A stretch of 64,000 nt of DNA. Source: Thermoplasmata archaeon. GTDB taxonomy: Archaea; Thermoplasmatota; Thermoplasmata; Lutacidiplasmatales; UBA184. This document shows positions 8,985 through 17,977 of this stretch, one piece after another; position 1 is the stretch's first letter, and each line of letters starts with the position of its first letter. A program made the position numbers and the translations under genes. The stretch spans positions 149,584-213,583 of the forward strand of contig JAKIVX010000001.1 of assembly GCA_022750335.1 (NCBI GenBank), written 5' to 3'. The notes beneath the pieces were generated by a model that ran no database searches, was not told where the DNA came from, and saw only the letters and a program-made list of their open reading frames with translations.

Positions 8985-9624
8985 GGCTCGATTCGAAATC
9001 AGTGACAGCGGCGAGGAACGCCCGGATCTTGGTCACGTCCTTCACGCCGGGAGCACTCTCGATGCCCGACGAGACGTCGACGCCCCACGGACGCACCGTC
9101 GCGAGCGCGTCACCGACGTTCTCCGCCGTCAGCCCTCCGGCGAGGATGAATTTCCGGCCCGGATTCGCGTCCACCAGCCGGGCACAGACTTCCCAGTCCG
9201 GCCGGAGCCCGCTCCCGCCCGGAAGGGGACCCCCGGCGGCGTCGAGGTGGATCCGGGGGTACGTTTCCGCCGCGGGGACCACAGGGTCGGGCGCCCCCGC
9301 CGGCGATGGGGCCACCGGGACCGAGGGCACGAGGTGGTGTAGTTCGAGGAAATCGAGCCCGTCGGGAACGGTCCCGTACACCTGGATCCGGTCGACTCCC
9401 ACTTCCTCGAAGAGTTGATGGATGAGGTCCACCGAAGGGTCCACGACCACCCCCCACGCTTCGGCCTCGCTGGGGATCAGCCCGACCAATTCGGCGGCCC
9501 GTTCGGCGGTGATGTTCCGGGGCGACTGGGGCACCCCCACGACGAAGCCGGCCGCTCCCCCGGCGGGAATCTCGGCGATGGAGTCGGCCTGGCTGAGTCC
9601 GCAGAATTTCACGAAGGTGCTCAC
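8977..9624 (-). CDS. trpF: Phosphoribosylanthranilate isomerase
   Basis: Catalyses the Amadori rearrangement of phosphoribosylanthranilate to CdRP in tryptophan synthesis. A 215-residue TIM barrel. The catalytic Cys is C8 in [10 protein letters not shown], the general acid Asp is in the C-terminal VDVSSGIES, and phosphate binding is by [10 protein letters not shown]. An insertion rich in Pro/Ala lies at residues ~105-125 ([19 protein letters not shown]). The GTG start makes a GTGA-type 4-nt overlap with trpC. Confidence 0.93.
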   Translation of the reverse strand: MSTFVKFCGLSQADSIAEIPAGGAAGFVVGVPQSPRNITAERAAELVGLIPSEAEAWGVVVDPSVDLIHQLFEEVGVDRIQVYGTVPDGLDFLELHHLVPSVPVAPSPAGAPDPVVPAAETYPRIHLDAAGGPLPGGSGLRPDWEVCARLVDANPGRKFILAGGLTAENVGDALATVRPWGVDVSSGIESAPGVKDVTKIRAFLAAVTDFESSHG

Positions 9625-10421
9625 GAGCGTCCCTCCGAGTTCGTCCGCCGTAGGCTCTCAAGAAACGTTCGGGGGTCGTCGGTCCGGGCCAGCGCCGTGC
9701 CCACGAGGATCCCGTCGGCGCCCGCGTCCCAGAAGCGTCGTGCTCCTTCCGGACCTTCGACCCCACTCATCCCGATCAGCGGATGGAACGCATGGGCCGC
9801 GCGCAACGTCTCTTCGCCGACCTCGCGGCGGATCTCCAACGTATCCAAGTCACGAACATTCACTCCGTACATGTCGGCGGGCACGTCCTCGGACGGTCTT
9901 AATTCTGCGCGCCCGTGCCACTCCAGCAGGACTTCCAGCCCACGGTCGTGCGCCGTGGTCGCAAGGGCCCGGAGCGGAGTGGTCAACAGCCCCGCGACTT
10001 CGAGGCGGGCGATGAGCAGTACGGCGCTCGCTCCGACCCGGGCGGCCGCCTCGATCTGCACCGGCTCGACGATAAAGTCCTTGAACAGGACGGGCCGATC
10101 GGTCTGGGCGACGAGGGCGGCGACGTCGCTCGGCGCGCCGCCGAATTCGGGACCGCTCGCGAGGCAGGAATAGCCGTCGACCCCGCCGGCCGCGGTCTGC
10201 GAAATGAACGACTCCATCGTGCGCTGGCCGAGGTCCGGAGCGGCGGCCCCTGGGGACCGTCGCTTGAATTCCGCTAGGATCGCCCCGCGTGGGCCGGCCC
10301 GGTTCACCGCGTCTCGGAGAGAGGGACGTACGTGGAGCGGCGCAGTCGGCAACCCATCGAGGTACTCGGGGCGTGCCACCGTGGCGCGGGTCGCCGCGAC
10401 CATCTTCGCGAGAAAACCCAT
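9621..10421 (-). CDS. trpC: Indole-3-glycerol phosphate synthase
   Basis: Closes the indole ring, converting CdRP to indole-3-glycerol phosphate. The 266-residue TIM barrel has the conserved ILAEFKRRSPG (catalytic Lys), PVLFKDFIVEP, VLLIARL, the VNVRDLDT motif and the phosphate loop GADGILVGTALA. The ATG start lies 2 nt past the trpD stop and 8 nt after GGAG; a GTG two codons upstream (10427) would give a GTGA overlap and 268 residues and cannot be excluded. Confidence 0.93.
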   Translation of the reverse strand: MGFLAKMVAATRATVARPEYLDGLPTAPLHVRPSLRDAVNRAGPRGAILAEFKRRSPGAAAPDLGQRTMESFISQTAAGGVDGYSCLASGPEFGGAPSDVAALVAQTDRPVLFKDFIVEPVQIEAAARVGASAVLLIARLEVAGLLTTPLRALATTAHDRGLEVLLEWHGRAELRPSEDVPADMYGVNVRDLDTLEIRREVGEETLRAAHAFHPLIGMSGVEGPEGARRFWDAGADGILVGTALARTDDPRTFLESLRRTNSEGRS

Positions 10422-10423
10422 CG

Positions 10424-11458
10424 TCACGGCTCCGGAACTCGGAAGAAGGGGCGACCCAGTTCGCGCAGATTCTCGAGCAGGCGCTCGGGGGCACCCCCAT
10501 CCAGCACGTCCATCGCCCGCTCGAGCCCCTTCCCGATCGAGCCGACCTGACCCGTTATCCACAGCGCCGTTGCGGACGTCAGGAGGACCGAGCCGCGACG
10601 CGCTCCCCCCCCTCCCGCGAGGATCCGTTCGGTTTCCGAGGCAGCGGCGGGGGGTTCCAACGGGCCCCACGCTCCCCGCCGATCCTCGGCCGCGAGCAGA
10701 CCGTGGGGATCGACGGAGCGAGCCCCGGTCCGCGCCGAAACCCACCATCTGAGATAGGTCGGTCTCCGGGGGGAGAACTCGTCGCACCCTTCGTCCGAGG
10801 TCATGGTGAGTCCCCGTCGAATTCCCAATCGGCGTAGGGCCGCCATCACTACACGCCCCTGCGAACGATCGCTCCAGCCGACCAGCTGGGCCCGAACGGG
10901 GGCCGGATTTGAGAGCGGGCCCAATCGGTTGAAGATGGTGGGGACGCCGAGGAGCCGTCGCGCCCGGGCCACCGCCGCGGTGGCCGGATGGAACAACGGC
11001 GCGTGGAGGAACGCGATCCCGAATTTCGCGAACGTCCGTCTCGGATACTCGGTCGACCGGTCGATCGGGAGCCCCAGCGCGAGCAACAGGTTGCTCGACC
11101 CGCACGGTCCGCGGGAGCTCCGGTTGCCGTGCTTGATCACGGGCTGCCCGCTGGCGGCCACGACGAACGCGCTGACCGTGGAGACGTTGAACGAGGGCCG
11201 GGGCGCGCCCCCGGAACCGCAGAGGTCCATGGCCCGCTCGACTCCGCGGGGGTGGAACGGGAGGGCCCGGCGGCGCATCTCGCCCGCAAGAGTGGCCCAC
11301 TCCCACCCGTTGTCGGGCCGTGCGCTCAATGCGACCAGGACTGCGCACCGATCCTCGTCGGTCGTGCGCGCGTCGACGAGCACCCGAAACACCATGCGCG
11401 CATCACTGGGTGACAGTCGGCGGGGGACGACGAGGCGGCGCAGGACCGCGCCGATCAC
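10424..11458 (-). CDS. trpD: Anthranilate phosphoribosyltransferase
   Basis: Transfers phosphoribose from PRPP to anthranilate; 344 residues. Family motifs are present with drift: the glycine loop reads DLCGSGGAPRPSFNVST (usually GTGGD), then KHGNRSSRGPCGSSNLLLALG, FLHAPLFHPA, RRLLGVPTIFNRLGPLSNPA and DEGCDEFSP (usually DGLDE). The start is the GTG of a GTGA overlap with trpG. The altered glycine loop is notable but conservative. Its position between trpG and trpC and its length make the call secure. Confidence 0.92.
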   Translation of the reverse strand: MIGAVLRRLVVPRRLSPSDARMVFRVLVDARTTDEDRCAVLVALSARPDNGWEWATLAGEMRRRALPFHPRGVERAMDLCGSGGAPRPSFNVSTVSAFVVAASGQPVIKHGNRSSRGPCGSSNLLLALGLPIDRSTEYPRRTFAKFGIAFLHAPLFHPATAAVARARRLLGVPTIFNRLGPLSNPAPVRAQLVGWSDRSQGRVVMAALRRLGIRRGLTMTSDEGCDEFSPRRPTYLRWWVSARTGARSVDPHGLLAAEDRRGAWGPLEPPAAASETERILAGGGGARRGSVLLTSATALWITGQVGSIGKGLERAMDVLDGGAPERLLENLRELGRPFFRVPEP

Positions 11459-12036
11459 CGTCGAGCTCCCTGCAGGAAGTTCGAGAGCAACCTCGGGCCC
11501 TGTGGAGTAAGATAGGATTCCGGGTGAAATTGGACCGACTCGACCGGACGTCGTCGGTGACGGAGGGCCATTACGACTCCCTCCGGATCCCGGGCCGAGA
11601 CCTCCAGTTCCGACGGGAGCGACCGTTCTGCCACGACCAACGAATGGTAGCGCGCACCGGTCAACGGGGAGTGGAGATGCTCGAAGACCCCCCGCCCGTC
11701 GTGGAGGACGCGCGTCGTTTCCCCGTGTACCGGCTCCTCCCCCCTTCGGATCCGGGCTCCGTAGTACTCGCCGATGAGTTGGTGGCCGAGACACACCCCG
11801 AGGAACGCGCGTTCCTGGTCCCAGCGCCGGAGCAACCCGCGTCCGACGGCCGTGAGCCGCGCATCGGACGGGTGACCCGGTCCCGGCGACAGGACGATGG
11901 CGTCCGGGTCGACGCGTACGGCGTCCCGGAGGGACCGGGTCGCGCGGAGCGTCACCACGTCCGCCCCCGTCGCCTGGAGCGCTTGCGCGATGTTGTACAC
12001 GAACGAGTCCTCGTGGTCGACCAGGAGGACCTTCAT
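11455..12036 (-). CDS. trpG: Anthranilate synthase glutamine amidotransferase subunit
   Basis: Class I glutamine amidotransferase that feeds ammonia to TrpE. It has 193 residues with the complete triad: C82 in FLGVCLGHQLIG, H171 and E173 in VQFHPESYLT. The oxyanion motif VLSPGPGHP lies at ~48-56. The ATG start forms an ATGA overlap with the trpE stop. A role as the PabA of folate synthesis is possible in principle, but the trp context settles it. Confidence 0.95.
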   Translation of the reverse strand: MKVLLVDHEDSFVYNIAQALQATGADVVTLRATRSLRDAVRVDPDAIVLSPGPGHPSDARLTAVGRGLLRRWDQERAFLGVCLGHQLIGEYYGARIRRGEEPVHGETTRVLHDGRGVFEHLHSPLTGARYHSLVVAERSLPSELEVSARDPEGVVMALRHRRRPVESVQFHPESYLTPQGPRLLSNFLQGARR

Positions 12037-13229
12037 CGGGAGCCGTCCACGAGCGTGGACTCGACCTGGGCCAGCTTGACCAGCGTCTCCTCGTATTCTT
12101 GTCCGGGCCGGGACCGGTAGACGATGCCGGCGCCGGCGGCGGTGTAGAGGCGTCGACGGGCCGCGAACGCGCCTCGGATGGCGAGGGCCCAGTCGGCCCG
12201 ATTTCCCGGCCGCAAGAGGCCGACCGTCCCGCCGTACGGTCCCCGCCACGTGCCCTCTTCACGACGGAGCCACTCGGTGGCGCGGATCTTCGGTGCTCCA
12301 CTGACAGTCCCCGCGGGGAACGTCGCCCGAAGGACCGACCACGCATCCGACCCCGAAACGAGTCGGCAGGTCACCCGGCTCACGAGGTGGTCGAGGCGGG
12401 CATACCGGACACGGCGTTCTTTCCAGACGACCCGGACCGACCCCGGCCGCGCCACTCGGCCCAGGTCGTTGCGCGCGAGGTCGACGAGCATTCGATGTTC
12501 GGCGAGTTCCTTCGGGTCCTTCTCGAGGTCGACCCGGAGGCGGGGACGGGCACGGGGGATCGTCCCCGCGATCGGGTTGATGTGGGCGGAGGTACCGTCG
12601 ACCTCCACGACGGATTCGGGCGACGCCCCGAGGATCTCCCGGTCACCGATCTTGAGGAAGTAGAAGAATGCGAATCGCTCGAGCCGTCGAAGCTGACCCG
12701 CCCGCGCGAGGAGGTCGGAGGGACGCGGCCAACCGCGCCGGTGCGCGAGGACCACCTGGAAGGCCTCCCCGGCCCGGATCGCCGCACGCAAGTGATTCAC
12801 GGCGCGGGAGAATTGGACGCGAGAGAGGGAATCGGACGCCGGTGCCGGCGGCCGGATCCTCGAGGTCGGCCGTTCGAACGCGCGAGTTCGGCGGACGGAG
12901 ATCTGATGGGCCCGGTCCGCGAGGACGAACTCCCCGAGCGGGAACGGGGAGAGCGCGGGGAAACGAGCCAGCGCCGGTTCGAAGAGGCCGACTGCGTCGA
13001 AGCCCAGGTACCCCATCACGACCGGTCGCCCCCCCGAAGCGAGGTGGTGGGCGGTCGTTCGCGCCACGTCCTCGAGATCGGTGCGCGGCGTGAACGGAGC
13101 GAGGCACTCGCCCCGGTCGAACCAAACCGCGATCCCGTCAGACGTGGAGTGTCCCGCCGTGCGTTCGAAATATCCGGCCGTTTCCGCCCGCTCGGCCCTC
13201 AGTGAGAACTGGGTCCACGGATCGGTCAC
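12033..13229 (-). CDS. trpE: Anthranilate synthase component I
   Basis: Converts chorismate and ammonia to anthranilate. The 398-residue protein has the chorismate-binding core: ILGASPESVVEV, PIAGTIPRARP, AEHRMLVDLARNDLGRVARPGSV, TFPAGTVSGAPKIRA and GAGIVYRSRPGQEYEET. It is short for TrpE because the N-terminal regulatory subdomain is reduced. The LLES motif that binds feedback-inhibiting tryptophan in bacterial TrpE is not recognisable; the matching region reads GYFERTAGHS. Feedback control may thus be weak or different (inference). The start is the GTG of a GTGA overlap with the aspartate kinase gene. Confidence 0.93.
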   Translation of the reverse strand: MTDPWTQFSLRAERAETAGYFERTAGHSTSDGIAVWFDRGECLAPFTPRTDLEDVARTTAHHLASGGRPVVMGYLGFDAVGLFEPALARFPALSPFPLGEFVLADRAHQISVRRTRAFERPTSRIRPPAPASDSLSRVQFSRAVNHLRAAIRAGEAFQVVLAHRRGWPRPSDLLARAGQLRRLERFAFFYFLKIGDREILGASPESVVEVDGTSAHINPIAGTIPRARPRLRVDLEKDPKELAEHRMLVDLARNDLGRVARPGSVRVVWKERRVRYARLDHLVSRVTCRLVSGSDAWSVLRATFPAGTVSGAPKIRATEWLRREEGTWRGPYGGTVGLLRPGNRADWALAIRGAFAARRRLYTAAGAGIVYRSRPGQEYEETLVKLAQVESTLVDGSR

Positions 13230-14548
13230 GAGGAGCGGGCCTCCTCGACCAGGGCCCGGTGGAGCTCCCGAAGCGCGCGCGGTCCCTCCTCTTCCGGCAC
13301 CGCGATGGAGAGGGCCCGCGGGGTCGCGCTGAACCCCTCCGCAGTCGCCACCACGCGGCTCGGGACGCGGTCCACGTCGGCCAGGATTCCGTCCCCGATC
13401 ACGGTCACGAGCGCGACGCGGAACGGTCCCTCGACCATGACGGCCGCTTCCCGGGTGAGGGGAGCGAGCGAGCGCAGGGCCGCGAGGACCTCGGTGGGCG
13501 CCAGCACGAGGCACAGCAGAGCCGACGAGGTGTACAGCTGGACGAGATTCACCTGGGCGGCCGCGAGGCGTTGGGAGACCTCCGCGACGATCCCGGGTCG
13601 CTGTCGGCCACCGGGGACCCGTAGCCGGAGGAGTCGCAGAGGGCGGAGAAGGGTCAGGGCACGATTGTGGCGGTCCGAACGTGACGGACCGATCGTCGTC
13701 GCGATCCGCGCATCGTCCAGCGAGCGGACGCGGAGGACGATGCCGTGAGCGCGGGCCGGTTCGATGGTCAGGGGATGGAGGACCCGGGCGCCGAATTGGG
13801 CGAGCTCTTCCGCCTCTTCGTACGAGAGCTCGGCGATCGGCCTCGCTCCGGGGACCTCCTTCGGGTCGGCCGTGAGCACCGCGACGTGCCGTTTGACGAG
13901 CTCCACGCGTTCGGCCCGAAGGATCGCACCGATCCCGGCCGCCGCGTAGTCCGAACCCCCTCGCCCGAGCGTGGCGACCCGACCTTCGAGGCTCCGCCCG
14001 AAGTACCCCGTCACCACGGGCACCTTCCCCTGGCTCAGCAGGCGTCCCAGGCCCGCCCGCACCGCGGGGCCGGAGCGGTCGAACAGGATGCAGGAGGCGC
14101 CGTAGGTGTTGTCGGTGATGAGGCCCAGGTGGTCCGCCTCGACCGCGACCGCGGGAATGTCGTGGTCCTCCAGACGGCGAGCCAACCAATCGACCGAGAG
14201 CCGCTCTCCCTGGCTGAGGACTCGATCGGACATCGGTCCGTCCGGGGCCGGTCCTTTTTCGAGGGCCGCAAACATTCGGGCCAGACGGGCGAGATGCCGT
14301 CGTCCGGCGGGGGAGAGGCCCGGATGACGAGCCCGCACCTCGAGCAGGATCCGTCGATGTCGGGCCGCGGATCGGGGATGTTCGAGGGCATCGGTCAGTC
14401 GATCGGTGACGCCTTCTCGGGCGGAGGCCACGAGGACGAGCGGTCGCCCTTCGGCTCGCGTCCGAACGACATCGCCCAGCACACGATCGAAATCGGTAAG
14501 CGACGCCCCCCCGAACTTGAGGACCAGCGGCGCTCGCCGTCGACTCAT
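13226..14548 (-). CDS. Aspartate kinase
   Basis: Phosphorylates aspartate to 4-phosphoaspartate. The 440-residue protein begins with the nucleotide-binding motif VLKFGGASLTD, has TVLGRGGSDYAA-like substrate contacts (ATLGRGGSDYAAAGIG), and ends in an ACT-type regulatory region (PGIVAEVSQRLAAAQVNLVQLYTSSA). The ATG overlaps the asd stop (ATGA). Placement inside a shikimate-trp block makes sense because archaeal 3-dehydroquinate is built from aspartate semialdehyde rather than erythrose 4-phosphate. Whether it also serves Thr/Met/Lys synthesis cannot be told here. Confidence 0.92.
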   Translation of the reverse strand: MSRRRAPLVLKFGGASLTDFDRVLGDVVRTRAEGRPLVLVASAREGVTDRLTDALEHPRSAARHRRILLEVRARHPGLSPAGRRHLARLARMFAALEKGPAPDGPMSDRVLSQGERLSVDWLARRLEDHDIPAVAVEADHLGLITDNTYGASCILFDRSGPAVRAGLGRLLSQGKVPVVTGYFGRSLEGRVATLGRGGSDYAAAGIGAILRAERVELVKRHVAVLTADPKEVPGARPIAELSYEEAEELAQFGARVLHPLTIEPARAHGIVLRVRSLDDARIATTIGPSRSDRHNRALTLLRPLRLLRLRVPGGRQRPGIVAEVSQRLAAAQVNLVQLYTSSALLCLVLAPTEVLAALRSLAPLTREAAVMVEGPFRVALVTVIGDGILADVDRVPSRVVATAEGFSATPRALSIAVPEEEGPRALRELHRALVEEARSS

Positions 14549-15627
14549 CTTCGACTCCGCCCCGCTCGGTCCAGCGCCCCGTGGGCGAGGGCCAGTTCGG
14601 CGTTCAAGACCGAACCTCCAGCGCCTCCTCGGACCGCATTGTGCGAGAGAACGAAGAATCGGAGGAACGGCGGGTCCCATCGCACTCGGCCGATCACCGC
14701 GGCCATCCCCCGGGCCCGGGCCGGCCGACCGGCCCAGCGGTCTCGGAGCGGTTGGGGCCGATCCGCCTCCCGTCGCAGTTCGATCGGGGGATGGGGGGCG
14801 GTCGGGAGGGCGTCACCCCGCAACGGGTCGAACTCCATCCAGGCGTCCTCGATTTCGGCTCGGCGAACCGAGACGCCGGTCTCGATCGTTACGGCTTCGA
14901 GGTGGCCCTCGCGGGTTCCTACCCGGGCACAGTGTGCGAGGATAGGGACGGCGAGCGGAGCGACGCCGCGGCCGCGACGCGTGCCGAGGATGCGGGCGGA
15001 TTCCTGGGCGAGCTTTTCCTCCTCGCCCTCGATGAACGGGACGACGTTGTCGGTGATGGAGAGGGAGGGAACCCCCGGATATCCGGCGCCGGAGAGCGCC
15101 TGATAGGTGGTCACATGGATCGACCGAGGGTCGAGCCGATGGACGATCGGGGCAAGGGCCAGGACGAGACCGGCGGCGGAGCAGTTGGGGTTAGCGACGA
15201 GGAGGCCGCGTCCTCGAGGTCGGTTCTGTGCGAGGGCCAGATGTTCTCCGTTGACTTCGGGCACCATCAACGGCACGTCGGCGTCTCGGCGATGGTCGGA
15301 GGCGTTCGTGAAGACGGCTACGCCACGCCGCGAGAGCTCGCTCTCGAGCGGTCCCGCGGTACCCGAGGGAAGGGCCGAGAAAACGACTCGAATCCCGGCC
15401 CGGACCAAAGCGCCGGGGCTGAGTGTTTCTAGGCGTGCGTCTTCGATCGGGGCCGGAGGTGGCTCCGCCAATTGCCAGACCTCTCCGAGCCGTTTTCCCT
15501 CCGAGCGCTCGGTGGAAACGAACCGGGGCACCCCAAAGTCGGGGTGCTCGGCCAACAACCGTGCAAAGTGCTGGCCGATGTAGCCGCTCGCTCCGAGGAT
15601 CGCCACTGGGATCGGCCTCTCGGTCAC
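14545..15627 (-). CDS. asd: Aspartate-semialdehyde dehydrogenase
   Basis: Reduces 4-phosphoaspartate to aspartate semialdehyde with NADPH. The 360-residue protein has the Rossmann motif VAILGASGYIGQHFARLL at the N terminus, the catalytic Cys C149 in VANPNCSAAGL, and the substrate motif GYPGVPSLSITDN, typical of the archaeal/fungal branch of the family. Its product is the amino donor and carbon source for ADH synthase at the head of the same operon. The GTG start makes a GTGA overlap with aroC. Confidence 0.94.
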   Translation of the reverse strand: MTERPIPVAILGASGYIGQHFARLLAEHPDFGVPRFVSTERSEGKRLGEVWQLAEPPPAPIEDARLETLSPGALVRAGIRVVFSALPSGTAGPLESELSRRGVAVFTNASDHRRDADVPLMVPEVNGEHLALAQNRPRGRGLLVANPNCSAAGLVLALAPIVHRLDPRSIHVTTYQALSGAGYPGVPSLSITDNVVPFIEGEEEKLAQESARILGTRRGRGVAPLAVPILAHCARVGTREGHLEAVTIETGVSVRRAEIEDAWMEFDPLRGDALPTAPHPPIELRREADRPQPLRDRWAGRPARARGMAAVIGRVRWDPPFLRFFVLSHNAVRGGAGGSVLNAELALAHGALDRAGRSRR

Positions 15628-16709
15628 GGAACAAATCCTCCGCGGAGCGCGAGGTCGGCCAACACGAAAGCCGTCACGCTCTCGATCACCACGACCGCCC
15701 GCGGTACGATGCAGGGGTCGTGGCGGCCGGCGACGACGATGGTCTCCGGAGCATGGGTCGCGAGATTCACGGACTGCTGAGGTCGGGCGATGGACGAGGT
15801 GGGCTTGACCGACACGCGGGCGATGATCGGCATGCCGGTCGTCAATCCACCGAGTATCCCGCCCGCGTGATTGGACGTCGTGCGGACCCGGCCCGCATCC
15901 CAGACGAAAGGGTCGTTGTGGTCACTTCCGCGCATCCGGGCGGCCCCGAACCCGGCCCCGAACTCGACGGCCTTGATCGCGGGCACCGCGAACCATGCAT
16001 GAGCGAGGACGCTCTCGACCGGGTCGAAGAACGGCTCGCCCAGGCCGACCGGAAGTCCGTCGGCGCGGACCTCGATCACTCCTCCGACGCTGTCTCCTTC
16101 TCGGCGGGCTGACCGGACCGTTTCCTCCATGGCCTTCGCCGCGACCGGGTCCGGCGCGGCCACTTCGTTCGACGCCGCCAGCGCGCGAAGGGTCGCGAGG
16201 TCGGCCCCCTCCGGGACGGTGGCGTCCACCTGGCCGATCGAACGGGTGAACGCGACCACATCGATGCCGAGAGGGTCGAGTACCGACCGAGCGACCGTCC
16301 CCGCGATGACGAGGCCGACCGTCATCCGGCCCGAGAAGATGCCGCCGCCCGAGAGGTCGGCCGTCGGACCATACCGCACACGGGCGGGGTAATCCGCGTG
16401 CCCGGGCCGGGGCGTATCGGCCAAGCGGTCGTACGGTTCGCGACGCACGTCCTCGTTCGCGACATGGGCGCGAAAGAGGGAACCGTCCGACCGTCCCCCG
16501 GAGTGCCCGGAATCGATCACCAGTCGGTCCTCTTCCTGACGCTTGGTCGCCAGGCGTCGTCCGACCGGGCGACGACGGTCGAGTTCCACCTGGATCCGGT
16601 CGATGTCGATCGGCGTACCGGCCGGGATTCCCTCGATCGTCACGCCCACCTCCGGCCCGTGGCTCGTGCCGAACACGGCGACGCGGAACCGCTCCCCGAT
16701 CCGCATCAT
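15624..16709 (-). CDS. aroC: Chorismate synthase
   Basis: FMN-dependent anti-elimination of phosphate from EPSP to give chorismate. The 361-residue protein shows the family signatures: FRVAVFGTSHGPEVGVTIEGIP at the N terminus, RPGHADYPARVRYG, DLSGGGIFSGRMTVGLVIAG, EFGAGFGAARMRGSDHNDP, the flavin loop SNHAGGILGGLTTGMPI, and RHDPCIVPRAVVV. The start is the first of two adjacent ATGs, which gives an ATGA overlap with aroA; a longer open frame upstream runs into aroA. Confidence 0.96.
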   Translation of the reverse strand: MMRIGERFRVAVFGTSHGPEVGVTIEGIPAGTPIDIDRIQVELDRRRPVGRRLATKRQEEDRLVIDSGHSGGRSDGSLFRAHVANEDVRREPYDRLADTPRPGHADYPARVRYGPTADLSGGGIFSGRMTVGLVIAGTVARSVLDPLGIDVVAFTRSIGQVDATVPEGADLATLRALAASNEVAAPDPVAAKAMEETVRSARREGDSVGGVIEVRADGLPVGLGEPFFDPVESVLAHAWFAVPAIKAVEFGAGFGAARMRGSDHNDPFVWDAGRVRTTSNHAGGILGGLTTGMPIIARVSVKPTSSIARPQQSVNLATHAPETIVVAGRHDPCIVPRAVVVIESVTAFVLADLALRGGFVP

Positions 16710-17977
16710 GGCCCCGAGACCTCCGTGCCGAGGTCCCTCAGGGCCGTCCAAAAACCGGGAAACGATTTCCGGACCGACTCGGCCACCCCGATCCTGCTGG
16801 GCCCGGTCGCCGCCAAGGCCCCCACCGCGGCACTCATGACGAGCCGGTGGTCCGCGAGGGTACGAAGGTCGACGGCCCGCGGGGGCCCCCGTCCTTCGAT
16901 CACGAGTCCGCTCGCGACGACCTCCACTCGGGCTCCGAACGCACGCGCGAGCCGGGCCGTCTCGGTACGACGATTCGATTCCTTATGGACGACGTGCGCC
17001 GCTCCTCGCAATCGGGATCGTCCCGGCAGCGTGGCCGCGAGCACGCCCGCGAGCGGGTACAGGTCCGGACACGATGTGAAGTCCATCGAGAACGGACAGG
17101 GAGACCCGGTACGGACCGTAACGGACTGGGCGGATTCGCGGACCTCCCCCCCAGCTTGTCGGAGGAGCTCCAGTACCTTCCGGTCCGCCTGAGGCCATTC
17201 GGGTGAGACTCCGGTCACGGTGACCGGACCTCCGGCGATCGCACCCGCTACCCAGAGGTACGCGGCCGACGACGCGTCGCCCGGAACCCGGAATCGATTT
17301 CCGTGGATCGCCTGTCCTCCGGCGATCCGGAACTCCCGGCCGCGGCGTGTCACGTGCACCCGGAGTCGACGGAGCGTCGCGAGGGTCGCCTCGACGTACG
17401 GCTCCGAAACGATCTCGCCATCGAGGAGGATCCGAGAATCCTCGGCCCGGGTGGGTAATGCGAGGAGGAGGGCGGAGGCGAATTGGGAACTTTCGGATGC
17501 ATCGAGACGAACCCGGCCCCCGTGGATCGGACCACGGAGGATGAACGGAAAGCCTGTCGGCTCGGCCCGAACTTCGGCGCCGAGGGCGCGGAGCGCGTTG
17601 AGGAGCGGGGCCATCGGGCGACTCCCCAGGCGTCCCGAGCCGAGGAAGCGGACCCTCCGCGCGCCCAACGCCGCCAATACGGTGACGAACCGAAGGGTCG
17701 TCCCTGACTCCCCACAGTCCACCTCGATCGGGCGGCCCAGCCGGGGACGGCGGCGGGGGTGGAACGTCCATCGCTCGCGCGAACGAGATACGGCCACGCC
17801 GAGACGACCCACCGCGGTGGCGGTTGCCCGTGTATCGTCGGAGTCCAGGGGGTGTTCGACCGAAAATCGGTGCGCGCTGAGGAAAGCTGCGACGATCGCA
17901 CGGTGCGTGTAGCTCTTGGACGGAGGCCCGGCGACGCGACCCTTCGCTCGGCTCGGGTACACCGTTCGGACGGTCAT
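16706..17977 (-). CDS. aroA: 3-phosphoshikimate 1-carboxyvinyltransferase (EPSP synthase)
   Basis: Transfers enolpyruvyl from PEP to shikimate 3-phosphate. The 423-residue two-domain protein carries GPPSKSYTHRAIVAAFLS (the shikimate/PEP-binding Lys-Ser), the PEP-binding ECGESGTTLRF-like stretch (VDCGESGTTLRFVTVLAALG), and in the C-terminal half KESNRRTETARLARAFGARV and DHRLVMSAAVGALA. The ATG start forms an ATGA overlap with the shikimate kinase stop. Confidence 0.95.
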   Translation of the reverse strand: MTVRTVYPSRAKGRVAGPPSKSYTHRAIVAAFLSAHRFSVEHPLDSDDTRATATAVGRLGVAVSRSRERWTFHPRRRPRLGRPIEVDCGESGTTLRFVTVLAALGARRVRFLGSGRLGSRPMAPLLNALRALGAEVRAEPTGFPFILRGPIHGGRVRLDASESSQFASALLLALPTRAEDSRILLDGEIVSEPYVEATLATLRRLRVHVTRRGREFRIAGGQAIHGNRFRVPGDASSAAYLWVAGAIAGGPVTVTGVSPEWPQADRKVLELLRQAGGEVRESAQSVTVRTGSPCPFSMDFTSCPDLYPLAGVLAATLPGRSRLRGAAHVVHKESNRRTETARLARAFGARVEVVASGLVIEGRGPPRAVDLRTLADHRLVMSAAVGALAATGPSRIGVAESVRKSFPGFWTALRDLGTEVSGP

